From NCBI RefSeq assembly GCF_000935355.1, contig NZ_JXZC01000001.1:1054001-1118000 (forward strand): 64,000 nucleotides of DNA. Reading direction: 5' to 3'. Origin of the DNA: Rossellomorea aquimaris (lineage in GTDB: Bacteria; Bacillota; Bacilli; Bacillales; Bacillaceae_B). Shown in pieces: positions 34,661 through 44,250 of this stretch (position 1 is the first letter of the stretch; each line of letters opens with the position of its first letter). A model generated the notes under the pieces. It was not told where the DNA came from. It ran no database searches and was given only the letters and a program-made list of their open reading frames with translations. Position numbers and translations under genes: made by a program.

Positions 34661-34732
34661 AAAAAAGCTAACCTACATCCTAAGGTACCCGTTTGATACA
34701 AAGAGGTGACTACTTAGATGTCAGGTTAGCTC
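34661..34732 (-). terminator. Terminator after the RND pump gene
   Basis: AGCTAACCT and AGGTTAGCT plus GACATC/GATGT pairing, followed on the minus strand by TTTTTT. The loop is long (about 40 nt). Confidence 0.75.
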
Positions 34733-34745
34733 AGTTGGATTTTGG

Positions 34746-37700
34746 CTATTCTTGATTACCGTATGCTTGACGTTTTCTCTTCATTCTTCTCGTTTCTTTA
34801 TCAAAGAAACTGTACACAATCGGAATGACATAAATCGTTAACAGTGTACTGCTTATCAAACCACCGATTACGGCTATACCCATAGGCTGATTGATTTCTG
34901 TACCTTCCCCGAGTCCCAGAGCCAGAGGTAATAAGCCAAGTATAGTAGTCAAAGCTGTCATTAAGATCGGTCTTGCCCGGTCCTGCACCGCCTCAACAAT
35001 ACTATCAAAGCTATTGATTCCTGCTTCTTTACGCTGGTTAATATAATCGACAATCACAATCGCATTGTTTACAACAATACCTGCCAGTACGATAACACCA
35101 ATGATCGCTGAAATGCTTATCGGTGTTTGAGTGACCGCCAGCGCTATCGCAACACCGATGACCATGAGTGGCACAGTAAACATGATGACAAATGGATATT
35201 TAAATGATTCAAACTGTGCAGCCATCACAAGATATACAAGAACAATGGCCAGTCCAAGTGCCAGTGCCATGTCGTCAATGGAATCTTCCAGCAGCTCTCT
35301 GTCACCACTGAACGAGACTAAAGTCTCATCCGGAAGATCCAAAGATTCTATCTCTTCATCCACAGCTTTCGAAATTGCCCCGAGATTGGTGGAAGATGAA
35401 TACTTCAAGGTGAATTGAACTGCGTGCTGCTGATCGATTCTTTGTAGACTGACAGGACCATCTTCTATGGAAAAATCAACGACGGAATTCAATTGAATAT
35501 ACTTTCCTTGTCCATTAGGGATAAGAAGTTTTTTTAATGAGTCAAGATTCTCAGTAATATTACGGTCATATTGTACGAAAACATTTATGACATCAGATGT
35601 CTCTGTGACCATTTGGGTCGTCAATACCCCCCGTGTTACATCCTGTACAAGAGTGCCGATCTGAGCAGGCGCCAGCCCCTGTTCGAGAGCTTTGTCACGG
35701 TTCACTTTCATTTGTATTTCTTTCACTGTTTCCATCTGATCGGTAGTAACTTCTGATACATCATCCATCCCCTTTAGAGAATTGAAAAGTGTATCGACAG
35801 ATTCATTCAATCGATTTGGGTCTGTATCTCTTAAATTGAATGTCAGGGTTTGAGGGCTTGATCCTGATGTAGACTGAAGGTTAAAAGAGATTTCAGCAGA
35901 ATCATTCACCTTTTTAGCAGCTTTGTCGACCTCAGGTTTTACGTCATCTGCAAAAGCGAATATCGATCTCTCCCGATCCTCCAAAGAATTCATTTTCACA
36001 TAAATCTCAGCAATATTCCCTTTCGAACTTCCCCTGAAGGACTCTTCCTGAGTTGTACCGACGAGGCTTACAAATACATCTACGTCTTTTTCCTTTTCCA
36101 GCCTCTCTTCGATTGCATTCACGACTTTGTTCGTTTCTTCCACGGATGCTCCATTTTCCAATTCGACCCTCATATTGAAAAATCCTTCATCTGTCGGAGG
36201 TAAAAACTGTGTACCTACTGTCGTCAAACCGATACCACCTGCAACTAAAGCAACGGCAGTAATAAATAGTACAATGAAACGGTGACGAAGGGCCCACTTA
36301 ACAGACCGGGAAAATGTTTTGCGGCTTTTTGAACGTCTGCGCTTCGCTTCTAAATTCCCTTTAGGCTTTTTCAACAATCTGCTTGCTAGCATCGGGATCA
36401 CCGTTAAAGCTACAATGAGAGATGCTAATAAGCTAAAGGATATGGTCAGTGCAAATTCCGTAAATAGCTCACCAAGCAAGCCTGAAATAAAAACAACTGG
36501 CAAAAACACTGCAACCGTTGTTAAAGTAGATGCCGTTATGGCTCCACCCACTTCTTTGGCCCCTATACTTGCAGCCTCCCTGGGTGTTTTCCCCAAGGAT
36601 AAGTGCCGATAAATATTTTCAATTACGACTATGGCGTTATCCACAAGCATTCCGATTCCGAGTGCAAGTGCACCAAGAGTCATGATATTCAAAGTGAAAT
36701 CAGCAAAGAACATCAAGACGAAGGTTACGACGACAGAGTATGGAATCGCCACACCTATTATTAATGGACTCTTTACGTTCTTCAGGAAGAGAAATAGAAC
36801 GAGCATGGCAAACGCCCCACCAATTATCAGGGAGTTTGCGATATTCCCAATGGCTTGCGTAATGTAGTCTCCTTGATCAAAGAGAATGTCAGCTTTGATT
36901 GATTTGTATTGATCTTGTTGGAGTAAACGGTCAAGTTCCTTTTGAAATGCTTTGGAGACAGAAGCCGTGTTTGCATCTGATTGTTGTAACACACTAAAAA
37001 GGATGGCTGATTCTTGATTAGCACGGGTGATTGTATTTGTATCCTCCTGCTTCTTCTCAACCTTCGCAACTTCTCCAAGGGTAATCTTCTTTCCAGTTTG
37101 AGGATTTACTTGAAGAACCAATTTTTTTAATTCATCGACAGACTGTAATTCACTCATAACACGGGTGGTTAAGGTTTGCCCATCGGTTTCGATGGTATCA
37201 CCCGGTGAGGTTACATTATTTGCCCTGATCGTGTTAATTACGTCAGATTGACTTAGACGATTATCTTTCAGCGTTTGCTGATTCAATTCAATGACAACTT
37301 CATCCTTGAGTGAACCTGAAACGTTTACATTTGCGACCCCCTCAACACGGGTTAATTCCAATTTCAAGTTCTCAGATAACGTTTTTAAATTACTTTCCTT
37401 ACCCTCTTCACGCAACGAAAACTGAATGATCGGAAATTGGGCCGGATCGAACTTAAGAAACCTTGGATTATCCGCACCATCCGGGAGTGGAGTTTGATCC
37501 ATTCTTTGAAGCACATCATTTTCTATGTCATCAATGGAGGTTGTCCATGAAAATTCAAGGAGAATAAAGTTTGAGCCTTCCCTTGAAGTAGATTGGATGT
37601 TTTTCATCCCAGGTAATGTGGACAAGCTTTCTTCCAGTGGCTTCGTCACCTTTTCAACCACTTCCTCAGGGCTGGCTCCTGGATAATTGGTGACGACGAC

Positions 37701-37835
37701 CCCAACAGGGGGATTTAAGTCTGGAATGAGCTTTAATGGGATTCTCGAGAGGGAAACTCCTCCAAGAATAAGTATGAGTAGCATGGTGACGATGGTGAAT
37801 ACAGGGCGGCGTATGGAAAAATCACTAATTTTCAA
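34746..37835 (-). CDS. swrC: RND-family efflux permease, SwrC-like
   Basis: A 1029-residue Hydrophobe/Amphiphile efflux-type RND permease: 12 helices in two repeats, each opening with a large periplasmic-type loop. MKISDFSIRRPVFTIVTMLL is the classic AcrB-type start, and helix 4 carries GALALGIGMLVDNAIVVIENIYR with the proton-relay aspartate. Bacillus SwrC exports surfactin and related lipopeptides. There is no membrane-fusion partner gene nearby, as is usual for SwrC. Length is close to the family's norm. Confidence 0.92.
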   Translation of the reverse strand: MKISDFSIRRPVFTIVTMLLILILGGVSLSRIPLKLIPDLNPPVGVVVTNYPGASPEEVVEKVTKPLEESLSTLPGMKNIQSTSREGSNFILLEFSWTTSIDDIENDVLQRMDQTPLPDGADNPRFLKFDPAQFPIIQFSLREEGKESNLKTLSENLKLELTRVEGVANVNVSGSLKDEVVIELNQQTLKDNRLSQSDVINTIRANNVTSPGDTIETDGQTLTTRVMSELQSVDELKKLVLQVNPQTGKKITLGEVAKVEKKQEDTNTITRANQESAILFSVLQQSDANTASVSKAFQKELDRLLQQDQYKSIKADILFDQGDYITQAIGNIANSLIIGGAFAMLVLFLFLKNVKSPLIIGVAIPYSVVVTFVLMFFADFTLNIMTLGALALGIGMLVDNAIVVIENIYRHLSLGKTPREAASIGAKEVGGAITASTLTTVAVFLPVVFISGLLGELFTEFALTISFSLLASLIVALTVIPMLASRLLKKPKGNLEAKRRRSKSRKTFSRSVKWALRHRFIVLFITAVALVAGGIGLTTVGTQFLPPTDEGFFNMRVELENGASVEETNKVVNAIEERLEKEKDVDVFVSLVGTTQEESFRGSSKGNIAEIYVKMNSLEDRERSIFAFADDVKPEVDKAAKKVNDSAEISFNLQSTSGSSPQTLTFNLRDTDPNRLNESVDTLFNSLKGMDDVSEVTTDQMETVKEIQMKVNRDKALEQGLAPAQIGTLVQDVTRGVLTTQMVTETSDVINVFVQYDRNITENLDSLKKLLIPNGQGKYIQLNSVVDFSIEDGPVSLQRIDQQHAVQFTLKYSSSTNLGAISKAVDEEIESLDLPDETLVSFSGDRELLEDSIDDMALALGLAIVLVYLVMAAQFESFKYPFVIMFTVPLMVIGVAIALAVTQTPISISAIIGVIVLAGIVVNNAIVIVDYINQRKEAGINSFDSIVEAVQDRARPILMTALTTILGLLPLALGLGEGTEINQPMGIAVIGGLISSTLLTIYVIPIVYSFFDKETRRMKRKRQAYGNQE

Positions 37836-38031
37836 ACGTGCGCTCCCCTTTCTTTATGTATATTGATCAATACCGTTCGGAAGCTGTTAATGTTAACTAT
37901 AGTCTCTTCAGGAAGATCCTTCAATATTAAAGCTTCTATGAGGGATAATGTTCACAAATTATTCATCTTGATAAATAAATACCCCTAATCTGTAAACACT
38001 ATTTTTATACTGAAACGTAAGGAGCATTAGC

Positions 38032-38904
38032 ATGGCGAATTGGGTTCCATTTGTTTCCCTTAGTCTTATCAGCATTTTTCTATTAGCCTGCATAGTGGTT
38101 AAGAACCGTCATATTTCTGCTCGGATTATATTATTTTGGCTTTTTATTTCCGGATTAGCCTATGTATTCGAATATATAATCTTTGTTCTGTTTAACAGCT
38201 ATACGTATCATCCCCATATTTTATCGAATAATTACAATGACAGTGTGTTGGGGTCGATTAGTTCACAGGCTTTTTCAGTGCCAATCGCGCTCACATATAT
38301 TGTTGTCTATCATTTAAGAGCAACCAGGATTGCCTTGATCATTGGTTTATTCTTTCTCATTGAAACATGGTTCACCTATTCAAATTTGTACGAACACCAT
38401 TGGTGGCAATCGTATTACACATCATTTTTCCTAGTCCTTTCTGTCATACTGTCTAAAGTGTGGTGGAACCTGCTTGAAAATGATCCCAATCACTATGTAC
38501 TATTCATCACCTTGTTTTTTGCGATTTCGACTGTCACCCTTTCATTTGCCTGGATTCTTTCATCCCTTTTGGAACTATATATCCTCCCATTGCATCATTT
38601 CTCTAATCCTACACGGGACTTGATTGCGGGAAATGCGATGTACATTTGGTTTACCACCTACTTTTATACACTGGTTATCTTCTTTAGAAATATGGATAAG
38701 CAATATGCACTGTTGACCATCCTTTTCCTGTTAACCATAGAAGTATTCATGGTCCAAGAAGGTGTGTTGCTATTAAAGAATCCACTTATGATAATGGTAC
38801 TTCCCCTTTTTCATTTTTCAGTGATTGCAATAGGCGGATATTATTACAATCATCATTTCCCAAATTATGTTGAAATCACACGAAAAGGACTGCCCTCTGG
38901 ATAA
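38032..38904 (+). CDS. Hypothetical polytopic membrane protein
   Basis: A 290-residue protein with about eight predicted helices, very rich in aromatic and aliphatic residues. I see no named motif. Helix FWLFISGLAYVFEYIIFVLF and the terminal GGYYYNHHFPNYVEI recall sporulating-Bacillus membrane proteins of unknown function, like the CBO0543-type gene at 25984, but a family link is uncertain. AAGGAGC precedes the ATG. Confidence 0.75.
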   Translation: MANWVPFVSLSLISIFLLACIVVKNRHISARIILFWLFISGLAYVFEYIIFVLFNSYTYHPHILSNNYNDSVLGSISSQAFSVPIALTYIVVYHLRATRIALIIGLFFLIETWFTYSNLYEHHWWQSYYTSFFLVLSVILSKVWWNLLENDPNHYVLFITLFFAISTVTLSFAWILSSLLELYILPLHHFSNPTRDLIAGNAMYIWFTTYFYTLVIFFRNMDKQYALLTILFLLTIEVFMVQEGVLLLKNPLMIMVLPLFHFSVIAIGGYYYNHHFPNYVEITRKGLPSG

Positions 38905-38951
38905 TTCATCGGTTAGAAAAGATTCGATGAATGACCAGGACAGTCCTTTTT
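38883..38951. terminator. Long bidirectional terminator
   Basis: AAAAGGACTG (38883) pairs with CAGTCCTTTT (38941) and inner arms ATTCATCG / CGATGAAT extend it. The stop of the plus-strand membrane gene lies in the stem; the minus-strand nhaC ends just beyond. Confidence 0.82.
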
Positions 38952-38970
38952 ATTTCCTCTTAATAATATG

Positions 38971-40377
38971 TTAGTTTGATGCAATTGGCTTCGGTTCAGT
39001 TTGTTCTTTTTCTATGGTCCAGCCGGTAAATCCGTAAAGAATAGTTATAACAGGAGAAATGAGACAAAAGATTGCAAACGGTAAATACTCTAATGTTGCG
39101 ACACCTAATACATCGGTTAGGAAGATACCACATACACTCCACGGCACTAACGGGTTAATGACCGTCCCTGCATCCTCTAACGTACGTGATAAGTTTTTAG
39201 GATGCAACCCAAGCTTCTTATACTGAGATTGAAAGGCTTCTCCCGTCAATAGAATGGACAGATACTGTTCCCCTACAACCAGGTTGATACCAATGGCCGA
39301 TAAAGCCGTTGAAAGGATCGTTCTTCTGCCTGATTGTATGATTGTTGAAACTTTATTAAGTAACACAGGAATAATACCAAGCTTAAATAGTAATCCACCC
39401 AAGCTTAAAGAAAGGATAACAAGAGAAATCGTAAACATCATGCTGTTTACCCCTCCTCTTGTTAAAAGTGAGTCGATGGATTCCACCCCTGTTTTGGATT
39501 CAAATCCGGAAAATAACACCTGAAAGAGTTCATTCAGCTTCAAAGATCCATGTAAGAATGATAAGCCGATTGAGACCATTATATTGATTGCCAGTGTTAA
39601 CAAGGCAGGGGTTTTGAATACGATTAGGACAACCAGCAACAATACAGGTGCGAGACTATACCAATGAATGAGGCCAGTTTGACTTAAGCCTTCCTGCAGG
39701 GCTTTCAGCTGTGATAATTTGACACCACTTGTTTCCGGTGATAGAAACCCGAATACGATGAGCGTAATGATAAAAGCAGGGACAGTTGTCCAAGCCATAT
39801 TACGAATATGAGTAAACAAATCCACCTTTACAATGGAAGAAGCAAGATTCGTTGTGTCTGACAATGGGGACATCTTATCTCCAAAAAAGGCTCCTGAAAC
39901 AATCGCTCCCGCTGTAATACTCATGGATAACCCCATCGCCTCACCAATTCCGATAAGTGCTACACCTATGGTTGCGGCGGTCGTCAATGAACTCCCTATC
40001 ACGATGCCGCTTAAGGAAGTAAGCAAAAAGGCAATCGCATAAAAATAGTTGGGAGTAACAAATTCAAATCCATAGAACATCAAGGTAGGAATGGTTCCGC
40101 TGAGTAACCAGCTGCTCACTAGAAGACCAATGAAGAAAAAGAGTAAAATGGCCCCTAAGCCACCTTGTGCCCCAACAATCATTCCTTGTTCAATCTCTTT
40201 GAATTTAACTTTTCGAATAAGCCCATACACCATTAGAAAAAAGAGTGAAAAGATGATCGGAATATGAGGGACTGATTGGAGTCCTATAATACTGCCACTA
40301 ATCATCCCCAGTATAGCGAGTAATATCGCTGAAGCTTCTATTACGGTTGGTTTGTTTACGCTTTGAATGTTTAACAT
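38971..40377 (-). CDS. nhaC: NhaC-family Na+/H+ antiporter-type transporter
   Basis: A 468-residue transporter with about 11 helices and the NhaC signatures GGLGAILLFFFIGLLV, SGAFFGDKMSPLSDTTNLA and LEDAGTVINPLVPWS. Family members are Na+/H+ or amino-acid-linked antiporters. A T-box leader precedes the gene, meaning expression follows uncharged tRNA; that points to an amino acid as substrate or regulator rather than simple sodium export. The start is ATG 40377 with AAGGAAG upstream; a longer frame runs into the T-box. Confidence 0.9.
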   Translation of the reverse strand: MLNIQSVNKPTVIEASAILLAILGMISGSIIGLQSVPHIPIIFSLFFLMVYGLIRKVKFKEIEQGMIVGAQGGLGAILLFFFIGLLVSSWLLSGTIPTLMFYGFEFVTPNYFYAIAFLLTSLSGIVIGSSLTTAATIGVALIGIGEAMGLSMSITAGAIVSGAFFGDKMSPLSDTTNLASSIVKVDLFTHIRNMAWTTVPAFIITLIVFGFLSPETSGVKLSQLKALQEGLSQTGLIHWYSLAPVLLLVVLIVFKTPALLTLAINIMVSIGLSFLHGSLKLNELFQVLFSGFESKTGVESIDSLLTRGGVNSMMFTISLVILSLSLGGLLFKLGIIPVLLNKVSTIIQSGRRTILSTALSAIGINLVVGEQYLSILLTGEAFQSQYKKLGLHPKNLSRTLEDAGTVINPLVPWSVCGIFLTDVLGVATLEYLPFAIFCLISPVITILYGFTGWTIEKEQTEPKPIASN

Positions 40378-40431
40378 AGTAACACTTCCTTCTCTAAGTT
40401 GAAATTGATGAAATGGAATAGAAAGAACAAC

Positions 40432-40785
40432 AAAAAGAACCCTCCATCCCGAATAGGGACGAAGAGTTCTCCGCGTTACCACCCTAATTGGAATAAACCT
40501 ATTGTCATACATTCCCTCTGTCCATTCATTACTATTCATGAATGTATGACAATTTGTTTATTCCCACTTCATAAAGATTTGTCTCTTGATAAAGCCTCCT
40601 TTACTCAGAGGGTTTATAAGCAATGTAATTCAGAAATAATCGACCTAAGCTTTCACCTGCCGCCTAGTCTCTGGTTGCTGTCTACCTATTTCCTACTGCG
40701 TTGCTCAAGACAAAGATATGTGATTAACCGCTAAGAGTCGGAAAGGGCATCACCCTCTTTCGCTCTTAAACGCTTTTAAGCTTTT
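40432..40785 (-). promoter_or_regulatory. T-box riboswitch upstream of nhaC
   Basis: On the minus strand the T-box proper reads TTAGGGTGGTAACGCGGAG, followed by a terminator (AGAAC..GTCCC / GGGA..GGTTCT plus TTTTT). A long stem (stem III) is made by GGAATAAAC..GTCATACATTC pairing with GAATGTATGACAAT..GTTTATTCC. In stem I the stretch GAATTACATTG places TAC before a purine, so tyrosine (UAC) is the best specifier candidate. Antitermination on uncharged tRNA is the known mechanism. Confidence 0.92.
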
Positions 40786-40809
40786 ATGCACTAAAGTAAT
40801 TATACTAGT

Positions 40810-40837
40810 ATTTTAACATCATCTTAAAATATGTCAA
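40810..40837 (-). promoter_or_regulatory. SigA-type promoter of the T-box/nhaC transcript
   Basis: TTGACA (40832-40837), 16-bp spacer, TAAAAT (40810-40815) on the minus strand. Confidence 0.75.
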
Positions 40838-40849
40838 CTACATTTTTAT

Positions 40850-40880
40850 AAAAAAACACCTCTCTTCGTAGAAGCGAGGT
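40850..40880 (-). terminator. Terminator after the EAL gene
   Basis: ACCTCGCTTC / GAAGAGAGGT (minus), followed by GTTTTTTT; just past the stop at 40889. Confidence 0.82.
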
Positions 40881-40888
40881 CATCTTTT

Positions 40889-41917
40889 TTAAACCAGCAG
40901 AGAATCGGCAAAGGGTTTTTCTGCTTGTCGGGCCGGCTTTCCTATGAAATAGCCTTGTGCATAATGAACACCGATTTCTTTACAGAATAACAATTCTTCT
41001 TTCCTCTCAATTCCTTCAGCTAATACATGGATATCTAACTCACCTGCAATCTTCATGACTTTTCGTAAAAACTCCTGATTTTCTGCATCGCTATCACAAT
41101 GATTGATAAAGGAACGATCAATTTTTACATAGTCCGGATTAAGGAGGGTCAGCATTTCCACTGTAGCAAATCCGGATCCAACATCATCCAGCGCGACCTT
41201 CATTCCTTCACGTTTATATACATCAAGGACGGACTTTAAATGCTCCACATCCACAATCTTTTCTGTTTCAACCACTTCGAATACGAGATCCTCTGGATTT
41301 AATCCTAATTCGTTAACGATCTGAAAAGTATGGCGCAAACAAAATTCAGGGTTATAAATCGTAGAAGGTAGGAAATTAATAAAACTTTTAATACCAGGAG
41401 TCACCTGACCCACACGGCATTCGATTGCAGATTTCCTTGCTTTCTGATCCAACATGGAATGAAAGCCTGTGTTGGCAGCAACCTCAAATAATTGTCCGGG
41501 ATTTATTTTTTTTGACTGGTCCCCTGCCCGCAAAAGTGATTCATAACCAAAGAGACTGTAATCGCTTAAATCAACGATTGGTTGAAGGTGACTTGTGAAA
41601 TGCCCATCCTGAATCATCTCTACCATCTCTTTATGCTTCATTAATAACATAAATCTGCCTACTGTCATGAAAGGTCCAGGCTGATTTATACAATTTATGC
41701 TGCACTTCCATCCGTCCTTTTCCATTAATTCCTCTACTCTCATAAGCTTTTCGTATAGGTCTTTCAGGTTTTCATATAGAAAAACATATGTACCATCTTC
41801 TAATCGGGTAGAATATCCCATCACCGGTACGGAATGATTCTGATTATTATGTAGAAAAAAGTACCCTGTGTCGTGATACTTCATAGTTACAGCACAATTT
41901 GCACAAGCGATTTTCAT
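40889..41917 (-). CDS. EAL-domain cyclic-di-GMP phosphodiesterase
   Basis: A 342-residue protein. Residues about 90-335 are an EAL domain with the EAL signature as YESLLR, FINFLPS, the catalytic VFEVVETE, ALDDVGSG, VKIDRSFI, AEGIE and YAQGYFIGKP; every metal and substrate residue I can check is kept, so it is probably active in cleaving c-di-GMP. The first 85 residues form an unrecognised N-terminal module with a CANC motif and a further cysteine pair (CSINC), possibly redox or metal sensing. ATG 41917 follows GGGAGAG. Confidence 0.9.
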   Translation of the reverse strand: MKIACANCAVTMKYHDTGYFFLHNNQNHSVPVMGYSTRLEDGTYVFLYENLKDLYEKLMRVEELMEKDGWKCSINCINQPGPFMTVGRFMLLMKHKEMVEMIQDGHFTSHLQPIVDLSDYSLFGYESLLRAGDQSKKINPGQLFEVAANTGFHSMLDQKARKSAIECRVGQVTPGIKSFINFLPSTIYNPEFCLRHTFQIVNELGLNPEDLVFEVVETEKIVDVEHLKSVLDVYKREGMKVALDDVGSGFATVEMLTLLNPDYVKIDRSFINHCDSDAENQEFLRKVMKIAGELDIHVLAEGIERKEELLFCKEIGVHYAQGYFIGKPARQAEKPFADSLLV

Positions 41918-42070
41918 TTTCAACTCTCTCCCTTTATATGAAAATATATCCTATAAGTATATACTAAGACTTTTTACCTAAACAACGCCACTAATATCCC
42001 TTTATTTTAGGATTAATTCACTTGATAATGCTCACACGATTCCAGGGGACACCCTGAATTCCCGAAACTT

Positions 42071-42109
42071 AAAAAGCACCCCTCCAGATCCGATTCTTGA
42101 GGGGTGCTT
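42071..42109 (-). terminator. Terminator after prfC
   Basis: AAGCACCCCTC / GAGGGGTGCTT, loop 14 nt, just past the stop at 42117. Confidence 0.8.
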
Positions 42110-42116
42110 ACAGACT

Positions 42117-43685
42117 TTACATCAAACTATATAGTCTTATATCAGGATTTTTATCATTGAACCATCTCATGGCAAAATCATTTTCAAACAAGAAGACAAG
42201 GTTGTCATGACGGTCTTTCACCAGCATGCTTCGAGAGCTTGACATTGTTTCCTTAACATCTTCTTCATTTTCAATCCATCTTGCTATTTTTGATCCAATC
42301 GGTTCCATTTTCACATCAACGTTATACTCATTTTTCATTCTGTGCTCAAATACTTCAAACTGAAGCTGACCGACTGCACCAAGAATGATATCTTCCGTGC
42401 GGGTCTTATAATATTGAATGGCCCCTTCTTGAACCAGTTGAAGAATTCCTTTTTGGAAGTGTTTTTGTTTCATTACGTTTTTAGCTGTAACACGAACAAA
42501 AAGTTCTGGAGTAAATTGAGGGAGCTTTTCATATTGGAAGCCTTGCTTTCCTTGAACAAGCGTATCACCGATTTGATACGTACCTGTATCATAAACCCCA
42601 ATAATATCCCCACTCACAGCTTCATTTACAGTGCTTCGATCATCTGCAAGAAATTGTGTAGACTGGGCAAGCTTAATGGATTTACCTGTTCGGGAAAGAT
42701 TAACAGTCATCCCTCTTTCAAATTGACCTGAACAAATACGGACAAATGCAATCCGGTCACGGTGAGCGGGATTCATATTGGCTTGAATCTTAAACACAAA
42801 ACCAGAGAATTCCTCTGCTGTCGGCTCAATCTCACCTGCATCAGAATTCCTTGGCTGCGGAGACGGTGCAAACTGTAAATATGTTTCAAGAAACGTTTGA
42901 ACGCCAAAATTCGTTAATGCACTACCGAAGAAGACAGGAGATAGCTCTCCATTTGCTATGCGTTCGCGGGAAAATTGGTTTCCTGCTTCGTTCAGAAGCA
43001 GAACATCTTCAAGAGTTTGATCATATAGATTGCTTTCCTTAAGAGGGTGCTCGCCTTCAATTTCACCTTCATCGTTTAAGGGTATAAAGCGATCTTCATC
43101 CTCAACACGGAATTGCTCAATTCGATTATGGAATCGATCATAGATTCCTAAAAATTCTTTCCCCATCCCTATTGGCCAATTCATCGGGTAGGATTGAATT
43201 CCCAGTACTTCTTCAAGCTCTTCCAATAATTCTAACGGCTCACGTCCTTGACGATCGAGCTTATTAATGAAGGTGAAGATCGGTATCCCTCTCATGCGGC
43301 AAACTTTAAAAAGCTTTAAGGTTTGCGCCTCGATCCCTTTGGCTGAATCAATGATCATAACCGCGCTATCAACAGCCATCAAGGTTCTATACGTATCTTC
43401 AGAAAAATCTTGGTGACCTGGTGTATCCAGGATATTCACCCGATAATCATTATAGTCGAATGCCATCACAGAAGATGTGACCGAAATCCCTCTTTGCTTC
43501 TCGATTTCCATCCAGTCAGATGTTGCAAACTTCCCTGATTTTTTTCCTTTTACAGTTCCAGCTGCTCGAATCGCTCCTCCAAAAAGAAGAAGTTGCTCTG
43601 TTAATGTTGTTTTCCCAGCATCCGGGTGGGAAATAATAGCGAAAGTCCGTCTTGACTGAACTTCCTGTATAAAGTCTATTTTCAT
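42117..43685 (-). CDS. prfC: Peptide chain release factor 3
   Basis: A 522-residue translational GTPase that removes RF1/RF2 after peptide release. G motifs: [27 protein letters not shown] and NKLDR. The GTPase domain is followed by EF-Tu-like domain II and the RF3 C-terminal domain. Length is that of typical RF3. Single gene, with the terminator directly downstream. Confidence 0.95.
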   Translation of the reverse strand: MKIDFIQEVQSRRTFAIISHPDAGKTTLTEQLLLFGGAIRAAGTVKGKKSGKFATSDWMEIEKQRGISVTSSVMAFDYNDYRVNILDTPGHQDFSEDTYRTLMAVDSAVMIIDSAKGIEAQTLKLFKVCRMRGIPIFTFINKLDRQGREPLELLEELEEVLGIQSYPMNWPIGMGKEFLGIYDRFHNRIEQFRVEDEDRFIPLNDEGEIEGEHPLKESNLYDQTLEDVLLLNEAGNQFSRERIANGELSPVFFGSALTNFGVQTFLETYLQFAPSPQPRNSDAGEIEPTAEEFSGFVFKIQANMNPAHRDRIAFVRICSGQFERGMTVNLSRTGKSIKLAQSTQFLADDRSTVNEAVSGDIIGVYDTGTYQIGDTLVQGKQGFQYEKLPQFTPELFVRVTAKNVMKQKHFQKGILQLVQEGAIQYYKTRTEDIILGAVGQLQFEVFEHRMKNEYNVDVKMEPIGSKIARWIENEEDVKETMSSSRSMLVKDRHDNLVFLFENDFAMRWFNDKNPDIRLYSLM

Positions 43686-43844
43686 TCATAAAACCCTTTC
43701 TCGTCATTGTCACTTTCTCATCATATTCGTTCTAAAGTAACAATGCAACAAAGAATCAAAACCTTGGTCATTCAGGTCGGTTACACAGATCATCTCCTAT
43801 TAGTATGATCGGGACGACATCCGCATTCATTATCCAGGCTTTTA

Positions 43845-44078
43845 TTACATTTCACGTGTCCACTGAACAATCCTGGAACTTAATGTAGATGCTGTTTCTT
43901 CGGAAACCCTTTCCTGCAATGAATGGAATAATTTTGTTTGTATATCTTCCTCTTCATAGGTAAAAGAATAAGACCATTGAATATCAGGCACTGCAATCAA
44001 TATGAACTCTTCTTTCTTGTTTTCGTAGATATATACTTTTTGTTCCAAGCCTTCCAAAAAATTTTTTCTGATCTTCAT
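43845..44078 (-). CDS. YueH-like small protein
   Basis: A 77-residue protein: MKIRKNFLEGLEQKVYIYEN, then AVPDIQWSYSFTYEEE, ending SRIVQWTREM. This looks like Bacillus YueH, an uncharacterised protein. No membrane segment. GAAAGGGG is upstream of the ATG. Divergent from nupC. Confidence 0.7.
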   Translation of the reverse strand: MKIRKNFLEGLEQKVYIYENKKEEFILIAVPDIQWSYSFTYEEEDIQTKLFHSLQERVSEETASTLSSRIVQWTREM

Positions 44079-44169
44079 AATTTGTATCCCCTTTCATGAA
44101 AACGCTTTATTGGCGCATACTAATGACGATGTTGTCCGTACAACTTTGCTGATATCGTGTAATTGTAGG

Positions 44170-44198
44170 TTGTCAGACGTCTGAAAGAATTGTAAAAT
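44170..44198 (+). promoter_or_regulatory. Promoter of the nucleoside transporter gene with overlapping dyad
   Basis: TTGTCA (44170-44175), 17-bp spacer, TAAAAT (44193-44198). A perfect 12-bp dyad TCAGACGTCTGA (44173-44184) overlaps the -35 box and spacer, as expected for a repressor operator. Confidence 0.65.
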
Positions 44199-44250
44199 AA
44201 AAAACCGAAAGCATCAAGTTACAAACTTACATTTTGAAGAGGTGAAAGAA

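Noticed and set aside
36319-36612. Plus-strand ORFs antisense to the RND pump
   Set aside because: Antisense shadows of a conserved transporter with clear family motifs.
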